Positions 53,759-63,266 of a stretch of DNA of 64,000 nt are shown in pieces. This stretch comes from SAR116 cluster bacterium AG-335-B03 (GTDB taxonomy: Bacteria > Pseudomonadota > Alphaproteobacteria > Puniceispirillales > Marisalimonadaceae): assembly GCA_003282435.1 (NCBI GenBank), contig QBZG01000003.1, positions 1 through 64,000 of the forward strand. The letters are read 5' to 3'. The notes below the pieces were generated by a model, which had not been told where the DNA came from, did not search any database, and saw only the letters and a program-made list of their open reading frames with translations. How positions within the stretch are numbered: position 1 is the first letter of the stretch; each line of letters starts with the position of its first letter. Position numbers and translations under genes: made by a program.

Positions 53759-54796
53759 ATGATTAATCAAATTAATGTTGGTATTATTGGAACTGGATGG
53801 TGTGGTGGCATAAGAGCTAATGCGTGCGCTGATAATCCTCTTGTAGATAAGTTATATATTGCTGAAAGTAATAAAGAAAGACTTCAAGAGTTAAAAAAAT
53901 CACTTAAATTAGAAAGTTCTACTGATAATTGGAATGAATTAATTGATAATAAAAATATTGATACAATAATCATTTCTGCAACTCCAGAGACAACTCATTT
54001 TCCAATGGCATTAGCAGCATTAAAAGCTGGGAAAAATGTTTTCTTAGAAAAGCCAATTGCTACAACACTTAAAGAAGCTGAAGAATTAATAGATATATCA
54101 ATAAAAAATAATGTAAAATTTACAATTGGTTATTCTCAAAGGTTTAATTCAAAATATGCTTATGTTAAGAAATCTTTAAATGAAAATTTAATTGGAGAAC
54201 CAGTCACTTGTCTTGTAAGTAGGCATGTTACAAGAGAATTAGGTGAAAAAATTTCAGGTAGAACTGCCCTTTCCCCTGCTGCAATGGAATCAACTCATGA
54301 TCTTGATTTTTTATTATGGTGTTTACAACCAAGAAAGCCTATAAAAGTATATAGTCAAACTTCTGGAAAATTATTCTCAAAGAACAGTAACACACCTGAT
54401 CATCAGTGGATTCTTGTAACATTAGATGATGGAATGACAATTAGTGTGGGGGGTGGTTGGATTTTACCACTGGGTTACCCAAATTATTCTCACACTTGGA
54501 TTGAAGTGATAGGTACTGATGGATCATTGTTTATTGATGATAGTCATAAAGATGTTCAATTAAATACTGTTAAAGATGGTATTAGATATCCAATGTCTTC
54601 AATGCCAGGAGAGCCCGTTGAACACACTCATGCAGGTCCAATGCATGAAGAAACTAATCATTTTGTTAATGCGGTTGCGTTAAATAAGCAAGTCTTGGTA
54701 AAACCAGAAGAAGCTAAAACAGTTATGGAATTATATATAGCAGCAGATTTATCGGCTGAAACAGGTGAACCAGTCATTTTACCAAGAAATAATTGA
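53759..54796 (+). CDS. Gfo/Idh/MocA family oxidoreductase
   Basis: VGIIGTGWCGGIRA, GKNVFLEKPIATTLKEAEEL. Confidence 0.92.
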   Translation: MINQINVGIIGTGWCGGIRANACADNPLVDKLYIAESNKERLQELKKSLKLESSTDNWNELIDNKNIDTIIISATPETTHFPMALAALKAGKNVFLEKPIATTLKEAEELIDISIKNNVKFTIGYSQRFNSKYAYVKKSLNENLIGEPVTCLVSRHVTRELGEKISGRTALSPAAMESTHDLDFLLWCLQPRKPIKVYSQTSGKLFSKNSNTPDHQWILVTLDDGMTISVGGGWILPLGYPNYSHTWIEVIGTDGSLFIDDSHKDVQLNTVKDGIRYPMSSMPGEPVEHTHAGPMHEETNHFVNAVALNKQVLVKPEEAKTVMELYIAADLSAETGEPVILPRNN

Positions 54797-54801
54797 ATTA
54801 G

Positions 54802-54837
54802 TAATTAATAAATATTAATTAATAAATATTAATTAAG
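54802..54837. repeat. Short AT-rich tandem repeat, unit TAATTAATAAATAT, about 2.4 copies
   Basis: ...gtaattaataaatattaattaataaatattaattaagg between convergent genes. Confidence 0.7.
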
Positions 54838-54857
54838 GTAATATTTAATGATACTAT

Positions 54858-55562
54858 TTATAAAACTGCTATTGCTCTGATTGGGCTTCCTGTACCTCCT
54901 CTTATTTTTAAAGGCAACCCAATAAATTTAAATCTACCTTTCCCTATTAGCTTATCTAAATTTGTTAATCCCTCAATATGAGTAAAACCCATTTCTTTAC
55001 AAACATTATGAACATCAAAATTATTTTTACCTGGAGTACCGGGACTCACAGCTTCAACTCCAAAGCTTGTGATATCTTGTTTTCCCAGCCATTCAGCTGA
55101 ATTTCTAGTCAAACCAGGAAAGTCAGTTAAAAATTTACTAGTGCCGTAAGTTCTGTCATAGTGAGCCATGTATAATAATACTGTGTCTTTAGGGTAAATA
55201 GTTAATTTGTCTTTTTCTAAGGCTTCTTTTAAGTCATCTATTGTTATATTAGACTTGAGAGGTTTATGAGATAAGTCTAAACAAATACCGTCTGTATAAA
55301 AATTTTCTAAAGGCATTTGATCAATAGATTTTGCATTAGGATCTGGATCAAAATGTGAAAATGCATCAACATGAGTCCCAGTATGCTCTCCCAAAGACAT
55401 ATACATTGATGCACACGAAAATTTTACACCATCTGCTTCTCTTATAGTTTTATGTGTTTGATATTCAGATAATACCATCGGTGGATGATTAGGAAGTGTG
55501 GGACATTTTTGATATATTTCAACAGAAAGATCAATTATTTTACTGTTCAATTTGTTCTCCAA
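54858..55562 (-). CDS. Cyclase family protein (kynurenine formamidase-like)
   Basis: HTGTHVDAFSHFDP motif of the PF04199 family; FGVEAVSPGTPG. Confidence 0.88.
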   Translation of the reverse strand: MENKLNSKIIDLSVEIYQKCPTLPNHPPMVLSEYQTHKTIREADGVKFSCASMYMSLGEHTGTHVDAFSHFDPDPNAKSIDQMPLENFYTDGICLDLSHKPLKSNITIDDLKEALEKDKLTIYPKDTVLLYMAHYDRTYGTSKFLTDFPGLTRNSAEWLGKQDITSFGVEAVSPGTPGKNNFDVHNVCKEMGFTHIEGLTNLDKLIGKGRFKFIGLPLKIRGGTGSPIRAIAVL

Positions 55563-55608
55563 TTACTTTTGATATAAAATCAAATTTAACATATTTTAGG
55601 GATCATAT

Positions 55609-56511
55609 ATGAAAAAAGTTGTTAAAGTTGCAGGTTATCAAGGAGAGGCATCTGTCCATACAAGGTCAATGAATTTCTTTATTAATAAATTGTCAAAAAC
55701 TTTTAATTTTGAATACGAAAAAGATATAACATTATCCGGAAAAAAGGCCTCTTCTTTAATTGAACTAACCAGAAACAATAATATACAAATATCATATCTA
55801 TGGTCTAGTTATTATGAAAAACTATTACCAGAAATACAACTCTTGGATTTACCTTTTTATTTCCAAAATAAAAAAGAAGTAAAAACTTTAATTGATACTA
55901 AATTTAATAAATTTGTTTCGGAAAAGTTAGAAAATAATTTAAATTTACAATTACTAGGCTTTTGGGATAATGGCGCCAGACATATTAGTACAAATCGTTC
56001 GTTTATAACTGATGAAAGTTCCTGCTTTAATCTAAAAATTAGAACAACTCCTAGCCAATTACATATAAATATTTTTAATAAAGTAGGTTTTATATCTTGT
56101 CCATTAGATGTTAGAGACTTTAAAAAAGCTTTATCAAATGGTGAAATAGATGCTCAAGAAAATCCTTTAACTAATTTTTGGAATTTTGGGGTCCAATATT
56201 CTCAAAAATACTTGACTTTGTCCTCTCATCTTTTTGGCTTTTGCCTGTTTGTCATCAATCATGATTTCTTTAATAAACTTCAAGATCAAGAACAAGAAAT
56301 GATTTTAGAAGCAGCAAAAGAGACTATTAATTATCAATATATGTTGGCAGAAGAAGATGATTACAAACTAATTGATATGATAAAAAAAGAAAATGTTCAA
56401 ATTCGTGAAATGACAATTCTTGAAAGATCTAACTTTCTAGAAAAAGTTAAAGAATTTCATAATAATTTCTTTTTGCAATTTCCTAAAATGAACTTTAATA
56501 AAGAAATTTAA
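55609..56511 (+). CDS. DctP-like TRAP solute-binding fold protein lacking a signal peptide
   Basis: DLPFYFQNKKEVKTLID, GFWDNGARHISTNR, LKIRTTPSQLHINIFNKVG, FKKALSNGEIDAQENPLTNFW; N-terminus MKKVVKVAGYQGEAS is not a signal sequence. Confidence 0.78.
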   Translation: MKKVVKVAGYQGEASVHTRSMNFFINKLSKTFNFEYEKDITLSGKKASSLIELTRNNNIQISYLWSSYYEKLLPEIQLLDLPFYFQNKKEVKTLIDTKFNKFVSEKLENNLNLQLLGFWDNGARHISTNRSFITDESSCFNLKIRTTPSQLHINIFNKVGFISCPLDVRDFKKALSNGEIDAQENPLTNFWNFGVQYSQKYLTLSSHLFGFCLFVINHDFFNKLQDQEQEMILEAAKETINYQYMLAEEDDYKLIDMIKKENVQIREMTILERSNFLEKVKEFHNNFFLQFPKMNFNKEI

Positions 56512-57710
56512 AAGTATGCTTCCCCTGGCTTTATTGTTGGATCCCATTCACAATTACCAAAAGGTCCATCACCTTTGTTGCTAACATAAGCAATTCTTTT
56601 ATCGTTAGTCTTACCTTCTAATAATGCTTTTTGTAGCCAATCCATTATATAATGATGACAATCTAACTTTCCTAAATTTGGAATACCCCATAATGGATGA
56701 AATTGATCTTCAATTACCCATAATTCTTTTTTACAAGTTAAATCTTCGTAAACTTCAACAGCGTCTTCTAATGGGCAAAGTGGATCAAATTCACCGGTTG
56801 CTAGTAAAGTTGGGCATTTAACTTTATCAGCATATCCTTTAACAGTCATTTTTTCAGCCATTTTATCAAACTCTTCTTCATCATCCATGCCTGCCATATA
56901 CATAAACATTTGTTTAAATCTTGGAGAAGAAACTGAAAATATTGTGTTATTTGGGTTAAATGTAGCTACACCACTAGCTAACGCGGCTGGCCTGTTATCA
57001 TAACTTGCTAATCTGAGAGACCAATAACTGCCCATACTAACGCCATAAATACCAATTTTCTTAGAGTCAATTTCTTCTCTAGTCTCTAAATAATCTATAA
57101 CTGCTGCCCCTGCTCTTTCATAATTATCAGCAACAGCTCTAATTTTTTGAATATTTGAGTTACCTTGACCAGGGCCGTCCATAGATATTACATGCATTCC
57201 TCTACTCACACCAAGACTGTTCATTACTCTTGGGAAATATTCTTTTGTTTGATCCATTCCAGGTACATATATAACGCAAGGTGCTTTTCTCCTGTCCGGT
57301 AACAGATGCAACAAGCATGAAATGGTTTTACCGTCATCAAATGGTACTTCCACTCTTTCAATTGGATAAGGCGCTAATGCAGATCTTCTATCTACCATTT
57401 CTTTTAATTTATTACTCAAGTAGATTTTAACAGGGTTGTCGTCAAAATAAATTGGGTGTTGGGCCATTCTATATGATTCAACTGCATGATCGTAATGTTC
57501 TAAAGCAGTTGCTTTAAAACCATTTTTCTCAGCAGTCATTGCTAAAGCTTCATCATGTTCAGCTTTTTTCCTCCACATTTTAGGAAGCATTCTGTAATTA
57601 TGAGCTCTTGTTGGAGTTTCAGGATCGTCTCTTTCGAAATTTTGAACCCTACCCCTCATATTAAGGGCTAAATCTAACATCCATTGCTGGTTATCTCTTT
57701 TAGTTCTCAT
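56508..57710 (-). CDS. Alpha/beta hydrolase (FrsA / 2,6-dihydropseudooxynicotine hydrolase-like)
   Basis: GKTISCLLHLLP..., nucleophile elbow GVSMGSYW, GEFDPLCP. Confidence 0.83.
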   Translation of the reverse strand: MRTKRDNQQWMLDLALNMRGRVQNFERDDPETPTRAHNYRMLPKMWRKKAEHDEALAMTAEKNGFKATALEHYDHAVESYRMAQHPIYFDDNPVKIYLSNKLKEMVDRRSALAPYPIERVEVPFDDGKTISCLLHLLPDRRKAPCVIYVPGMDQTKEYFPRVMNSLGVSRGMHVISMDGPGQGNSNIQKIRAVADNYERAGAAVIDYLETREEIDSKKIGIYGVSMGSYWSLRLASYDNRPAALASGVATFNPNNTIFSVSSPRFKQMFMYMAGMDDEEEFDKMAEKMTVKGYADKVKCPTLLATGEFDPLCPLEDAVEVYEDLTCKKELWVIEDQFHPLWGIPNLGKLDCHHYIMDWLQKALLEGKTNDKRIAYVSNKGDGPFGNCEWDPTIKPGEAYF

Positions 57711-57723
57711 AATCAGTAACTCC

Positions 57724-58914
57724 TTAATTAAAATTAATATTTATATTTGGTTCTAATGCTTTACTTAAGGTTGCATGAAGGTAACAAGTCTTCTCTGACA
57801 TATCTATTAACTTTTCATTATGTTCGTCACTAGCTGTGCCGTTCATGAATAAATGAGTATCTAATGGAAGCATTTGAATTGACCCGTCAGAATTTTCTTT
57901 GAATGTTGCATATTGAGACATCCTTAATCCTTCTATTTCAAACTTTTGATGGTGGATGTATCTATGTGTTTGTGTTAAAAAACAAAAGGAAATAGCGGCT
58001 CCCATAGTGTTTACAGGAGAAGGAGCAATTATACCATTAATATCCATACTTATTACAAAATGTGTCATACCTGGTAAACCTAAAACTGTATCAACTTCTA
58101 TTAGATCATCTGAAGATTTTGTAGTACTTTGTCCAATTATAGTTCTAATTATTTTATTAAAATTACTATTCTCGGAGACATTATTAGAAGTTTCAGAAAT
58201 ATTATATCCATCCACAGGCTCCACTTTTCCACTTGATACTTCGCCAGTTTTAACAATAATTCTATTGCTAAAAAAATTATTTTCGCTCGGTGAAGGTTGT
58301 TTTTGATAATAATTGTATGGATCTTCATGATCATCCAATGAACTCTCGTTTAAATTTGAAAGATTTTTCCTCCTACCATTGGCAATTAATGAAAATGTAT
58401 TTTTGAGAGGTGTCCTTAAGGCTGCCAAAACTGGGGATAGTTGAGAACATTTTTTCACCAAGCTCTCAATTTTAGTTTTATCTTCTGAAGTTTTAATGTT
58501 TAAATTTATTTCAGTTGGTTCAGCATGCCCTTCTCCATCACCCTTAACAAAAGAACCAGTTAAATAATAAGAATTTTTAACTTCGCATTTAATTTCATCA
58601 ATAGATAAATTTTCTTTAGATGCAGTTTTTAAAATTCTACCAACAATATCCCCATGTATAGAAGCGTTAAAAAATCCAAGAGGAAATGGTGCGAGATCAG
58701 TTCCATTTAAGTGTTTTCCTTCATCAGAAGTCAATCTCCAAGAATGGGAATTTAAATCACCTTCGTAACCGATAGTTTCTTTTTGTAAAAGAGCCATTTG
58801 ACGGGTATGAGAAACGAAGGTTTTATTTAAATCATCAGAATTAGTTGTAGTGCCTTTATTAATTAAGAAACCTAAAGGGTAACCATCTTTACTTATATCT
58901 TCGTATTTCATCAT
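57724..58914 (-). CDS. Tandem OsmC-like domain protein
   Basis: Two OsmC-like repeats: domain 1 LVKKCSQLSPVLAALRTPLKNTF; domain 2 MGAAISFCFLTQTHRYIHHQKFEIEGLRM ... SEKTCYLHATLSKAL. Confidence 0.65.
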   Translation of the reverse strand: MMKYEDISKDGYPLGFLINKGTTTNSDDLNKTFVSHTRQMALLQKETIGYEGDLNSHSWRLTSDEGKHLNGTDLAPFPLGFFNASIHGDIVGRILKTASKENLSIDEIKCEVKNSYYLTGSFVKGDGEGHAEPTEINLNIKTSEDKTKIESLVKKCSQLSPVLAALRTPLKNTFSLIANGRRKNLSNLNESSLDDHEDPYNYYQKQPSPSENNFFSNRIIVKTGEVSSGKVEPVDGYNISETSNNVSENSNFNKIIRTIIGQSTTKSSDDLIEVDTVLGLPGMTHFVISMDINGIIAPSPVNTMGAAISFCFLTQTHRYIHHQKFEIEGLRMSQYATFKENSDGSIQMLPLDTHLFMNGTASDEHNEKLIDMSEKTCYLHATLSKALEPNININFN

Positions 58915-58924
58915 AACTCCTTGT

Positions 58925-60610
58925 TTATATTAGAAAATCAAAGTCTACACCCCTATCTGCTTGAGTGACGTGTTCCATATAAATTTTATTATAACCTCTT
59001 CTGCGAATACTTAGTTCTTTTCGTTTAAGAAGTCTTTCTGCAATTTCTTCTTCTGAAATCATTAAATCAATTTTTCTTTTTGGCACATCAAGTTTTATTA
59101 GATCTCCATTTTCTACGATAGCTAGAGGACCATTTTCATAAGACTCAGGAGTTACATGAAGAATAATGGTACCTGATGCAGTACCACTCATTCTACCATC
59201 AGAAATCCTAACCATATCTTTTACACCCTGCTTTGCTAATTTTTTGGGTATTGGTATTAAGCCTGCCTCAGGCATACCTGGCCCACCTTTGGGACCAATA
59301 CTTTTTAGAACTAGTACATCATCTTTTGTAACATCTAAATCATCTCTGTCTATCCTATTAGCTAGATCTTCTAGTCCTTCAAATACAACAGCTCTGCCCT
59401 CATGAATTAATAAACTTTCAGTTGCTGCAGATTGTTTAATTATAGCAGAGTTAGGTGCCAAAGTACCCTTTAACACGGCTATACTTCCAGCATTAAATAC
59501 TGGATTACTTTTGTCAGTTATTATATTTTGTGTCCATTTTGCAGAATTTTTAATCTCTTCTCCAAGAGTAGTGCCGTTAACACTTTTAGCGTCTAAATAC
59601 AGGAAATCTTTTAATTCATAGAATATTCTCTGAGATCCACCTGCTTTGTAAAGATCTTCCATATAACCAGTTCCAGATGGCTTTAAATCTACAATCATTG
59701 GCAAATTTTTTGTTATTTCATCAAATTTAATTAAATCTATAGTAATACCTAATCTTCCAGCCATAGCTGTTAAGTGAACTAAACCATTAGTGGAGCCACC
59801 AATAGAGGATAAAACTATTAAAGCATTTAAAAAATTTTTTTCTGATAGATAATCTGAAGGTTTTAAATTTTCCATTGCAATTTTAACAGCAGTTTTACCG
59901 GTGCTTTCTGCAATCCTTTTTCTATCTGCTGAAACAGCTGGGGCACATGCACTATTAGGGATCATTAATCCTAGGGCTTCAGTCGTTATAGCCATAGTAC
60001 TTGCTGTACCCATCACACCACATGTACCTACAGAAGGAACTAATTGATTATTAACTTCTTCAATATCTTCATCATTAAGTTCTTCTGCACGGTAGCTTGC
60101 CCAAAATCTTCTACAATCGGTACAAGCTCCTACTCGCTCACCTCTAAATGAGCCTGTAAGCATCGGACCTGTAACTAGCTGTATTAAAGGAATATCAGCA
60201 CTTAATCCTCCCATTATTTGTGCTGGTACAGTTTTGTCACAACCTCCTATAAGAACACAAGCATCCATTGGTTGGGCTCTTAACATTTCCTCAGTATCTA
60301 TTGACATTAAATTTCTTAAATACATTGAAGTTGGATTTGCGAAAGATTCATGGATAGTTATAGTTGGAAATTCTAATGGAATAGCTCCGTTAGATAAAAT
60401 TCCTGTTTTAACACTCTTAATTAAATCTGGAACGTTACCGTGGCAGGGATTATAATCACTAAAAGTATTTGTTATTCCAATGATTTTTTTATCTAACATT
60501 TCGTCAGAGTAACCAAGACCTTTTATAAATGCTTTTCTCAAAAAGATAGAAAATCCTTTGTCACCATAATTGGTAAGGTTTTTTTTCATTCCATCTTCTT
60601 GATTTGTCAT
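58925..60610 (-). CDS. IlvD/Edd family dehydratase (sugar-acid dehydratase subgroup likely)
   Basis: GGCDKTVPAQIMG, CTDCRRFWASYRAEELND, GTCGVMGTASTMAITTEALGLMIP, SDGRMSGTASGTIILHVTPE. Confidence 0.88.
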   Translation of the reverse strand: MTNQEDGMKKNLTNYGDKGFSIFLRKAFIKGLGYSDEMLDKKIIGITNTFSDYNPCHGNVPDLIKSVKTGILSNGAIPLEFPTITIHESFANPTSMYLRNLMSIDTEEMLRAQPMDACVLIGGCDKTVPAQIMGGLSADIPLIQLVTGPMLTGSFRGERVGACTDCRRFWASYRAEELNDEDIEEVNNQLVPSVGTCGVMGTASTMAITTEALGLMIPNSACAPAVSADRKRIAESTGKTAVKIAMENLKPSDYLSEKNFLNALIVLSSIGGSTNGLVHLTAMAGRLGITIDLIKFDEITKNLPMIVDLKPSGTGYMEDLYKAGGSQRIFYELKDFLYLDAKSVNGTTLGEEIKNSAKWTQNIITDKSNPVFNAGSIAVLKGTLAPNSAIIKQSAATESLLIHEGRAVVFEGLEDLANRIDRDDLDVTKDDVLVLKSIGPKGGPGMPEAGLIPIPKKLAKQGVKDMVRISDGRMSGTASGTIILHVTPESYENGPLAIVENGDLIKLDVPKRKIDLMISEEEIAERLLKRKELSIRRRGYNKIYMEHVTQADRGVDFDFLI

Positions 60611-60612
60611 AT

Positions 60613-61359
60613 TTAACCTCTTCCAACAAAAGGCATGTTAGTAGCCATAATGGTCATATTAAGTATATTAGTACCTAAAGGTAAAGATGCAATGTAAGCA
60701 ATAGCTTTTCCACAATCTGCGGCTTCAAACACTGGTTCAATCATATTTTGACCATTCGCTTGTGGAACTCCTGTTTTAAACCGTGAGCCAATGGCAGTGT
60801 CTGCATTACCAATATCTAATTGTGAACAAGAAATATTAAAATTTCTTCCATCAAGAGCAATTGATTTAGTTAGACCATTTATAGCATGTTTGGTTGCGGT
60901 ATAAGCAATAGTGTCAGGTCGTGGAGAATGAGCAGAAACAGATCCATTATTAATGATTCTACCTCCCTGAGGTTTTTGTGTTTTCATTAATTTTATAGCT
61001 TGTTGTGCACATAGAAAAGAACCTGTTAAATTAACATCAACTGTTTTTCTCCAATCATTTTCGCTAAGATCTTCTATGGGTACTCTAGGTGCGCCCATGC
61101 CCGCATTGTTGAATAACAAATCAATTCGACCATTTCTTTCTTTAATTTTTTCAAAAAGCGATTTAACTTCGTCGCTTTTAGTTATATCAACTGTAACTGG
61201 TACAATATCAAAGTTCTTATTTGTTCTTAAAGAAGATGTTTCTTTTAATTCTTTTTCTCTCCTACCTATTACATACACCTCAAAATCAATTCTGTTTAAT
61301 TCAATAGCAGCAGCTCTACCTATTCCGGTTCCGCCGCCTGTAACCAAAGCAATTTTCAT
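60613..61359 (-). CDS. SDR family oxidoreductase
   Basis: TGGGTGIGRAAA, NNAGMG, YTATKHA. Confidence 0.92.
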   Translation of the reverse strand: MKIALVTGGGTGIGRAAAIELNRIDFEVYVIGRREKELKETSSLRTNKNFDIVPVTVDITKSDEVKSLFEKIKERNGRIDLLFNNAGMGAPRVPIEDLSENDWRKTVDVNLTGSFLCAQQAIKLMKTQKPQGGRIINNGSVSAHSPRPDTIAYTATKHAINGLTKSIALDGRNFNISCSQLDIGNADTAIGSRFKTGVPQANGQNMIEPVFEAADCGKAIAYIASLPLGTNILNMTIMATNMPFVGRG

Positions 61360-61372
61360 ATCAACAAACTTT

Positions 61373-62251
61373 CTAAAATGAATAAAATTTTTCAGGGTTT
61401 GTTACTAATATTTTTTTTCTCATCTCTTCGTCAGTTATCCATTCACCAAAAGCATTAACTAAGTCTCCATCATTTGGATTCACTTCGTATTTATTAGGAT
61501 GAGGCCAATCAGTTCCCCACATGATATTTTCAGGGTTTGCTTCGACAAGAGCTCGTGCCATAGGCATAACATCATCATAAGGAGGTAAGTCAGTTTTGCT
61601 AACTCTATTAGCGCCTGAAATTTTAATCCAAGTATTACCATCTTTGACAAGGTTTAATAAAGTTTTGAAACCCTCCGATTCAATGCCATTCGCTGCAGGT
61701 TGATAAGCAAAATGCGCTATTGATACAGGAATAGTTGATTTTTTAAATATTGGAGCCAAATCAACTATATCTTTACCAGGAAATAAATATTCCATATGCC
61801 AACCAAGACCTCTAATTCTAGCTTCAAGTTCTGGAATTTGATCCAATCCTATTGGCATCCCACCAATGTTATCCATATTTAGTCTTACACCAGTTATTCC
61901 TTGATCATTTAATTCTTCTAAGAATTTATCGGTAACATCCATTGTTATGGCACATACACCTTTTGCTCTTCCAGGTATCTCATCATTCATTGATTTTATG
62001 CCTTTTAAAATTGCAGAATTGTCAACACCATATGGTGAAGGTTGTGTGTAAACTACCCTACTAACACCTAATTGTTTATGAAGATATTTCAAATCATTCA
62101 AAGTAGAATCGGGTGGATTATATCCGCGTCCCTCAAATAAAGGGTACTCTTTTTCAAATATATGTACATGAGTATCTATAGATCCATTGGGAAGTACTAT
62201 ATCAGGAACATTTGGATTTCTATCTGGTGCTATACAATCTCTAATAGTCAT
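61373..62251 (-). CDS. Amidohydrolase of the COG3618 type (sugar lactonase / LigI-like)
   Basis: GSIDTHVHIFEKEYPLFEGRGYNPPDSTLNDLKYLHKQLGVSRVVYTQPSPYG; MWGTDWPHPNKY. Confidence 0.85.
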   Translation of the reverse strand: MTIRDCIAPDRNPNVPDIVLPNGSIDTHVHIFEKEYPLFEGRGYNPPDSTLNDLKYLHKQLGVSRVVYTQPSPYGVDNSAILKGIKSMNDEIPGRAKGVCAITMDVTDKFLEELNDQGITGVRLNMDNIGGMPIGLDQIPELEARIRGLGWHMEYLFPGKDIVDLAPIFKKSTIPVSIAHFAYQPAANGIESEGFKTLLNLVKDGNTWIKISGANRVSKTDLPPYDDVMPMARALVEANPENIMWGTDWPHPNKYEVNPNDGDLVNAFGEWITDEEMRKKILVTNPEKFYSF

Positions 62252-62322
62252 TTTAACCTCAAAAATAGTAAATAATATCTAAAGATAAATGATTAGAAAT
62301 AAAACTTTAAATGATAAAAACA

Positions 62323-62396
62323 AATAATTTAAATCAGAAAAATTGATAAAAAGGTTTAATAAATTATGTAAATCATATTTCCTGATTTAAATTATT
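62323..62396. promoter_or_regulatory. Perfect 15-bp inverted repeat (AATAATTTAAATCAG / CTGATTTAAATTATT), 44-bp spacer, in a divergent intergenic region
   Basis: Left arm 62323..62337, right arm 62382..62396; exact reverse complements. Confidence 0.6.
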
Positions 62397-62466
62397 GATT
62401 AAAATCATTTAAGTTTTTTTATTATATATTTTAAAATTTTTTCATTAATTTTTGGGGAATTCTTAA

Positions 62467-63246
62467 GTGATCAATAATTTTTTATTAGAAATATATGAAT
62501 TACTTCCTAGTTTTACCCCTATTCAGTTTATCCTTACTGTGATGGTAGCTTTACTTGGTGGTTTAATAAGAGGATATACTGGTTTTGCAGGAGCCCTTTT
62601 GCTTTTACCGGGTTTTGTTTTAATTATGGGACCTTTACCTGCATTAAATGTAGTAGTTATATCTGGAATGATCGGACAATTACTTATACTTCCAAATGCA
62701 ATTAAAAATGCCCAAAAAAAAATAGTTTCACTTTATGGTTTAGGTATTTTTATAGGTGTATATGTTGGTTTATACTTTCTTTTCAAAAGAGAAATTCCCG
62801 ACATTACTTTTTTTATGGGAATTTTTATAATTGTTGCAACTATTATTCTTATTGCTGGCTGGAAGTATAAAGGAAAAATTAATTCTTTAACGTCTGTTTC
62901 TTTTGGAAGTGGAATTGGTTTTTTTGCTGGATTTTTTGGTGTTCCAACGGGGCCGTTGACAGGATTATTCTTTTTATCTCAAAATGAAAGTATCAAAATA
63001 ATTCAAGCAAATATACAATGTACTGTAATTTTAACTGTGGCGGCATTTTTTTCTTATTTTTTTTTTATAAATGGTTATGAAGAAGATTATTTGGTTTTGG
63101 GTTTGTTAATGTCTTTACCTTTAGCGGTTGGTTTAAAGACAGGACAGTTATTATTCAAAATTTTGCCTGAAAAGATTTTTAGACCAGTTACATATAGTTG
63201 CTTAATAATTCTTGGAGCGACTTTGTCATTCAATGCTTATAAGTAG
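62467..63246 (+). CDS. TSUP family (TauE/SafE) transporter (GTG start)
   Basis: GGLIRGYTGFAGALLLLPGFVLIMGP, second-half GSGIGFFAGFFGVPTGPL. Confidence 0.9.
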   Translation: MINNFLLEIYELLPSFTPIQFILTVMVALLGGLIRGYTGFAGALLLLPGFVLIMGPLPALNVVVISGMIGQLLILPNAIKNAQKKIVSLYGLGIFIGVYVGLYFLFKREIPDITFFMGIFIIVATIILIAGWKYKGKINSLTSVSFGSGIGFFAGFFGVPTGPLTGLFFLSQNESIKIIQANIQCTVILTVAAFFSYFFFINGYEEDYLVLGLLMSLPLAVGLKTGQLLFKILPEKIFRPVTYSCLIILGATLSFNAYK

Positions 63247-63266
63247 CTTTATTTAGGGAGTATAAT

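Noticed and set aside
57956-58306. 116-aa plus-strand ORF
   Set aside because: Antisense inside the OsmC-like gene; no RBS or recognisable motif.
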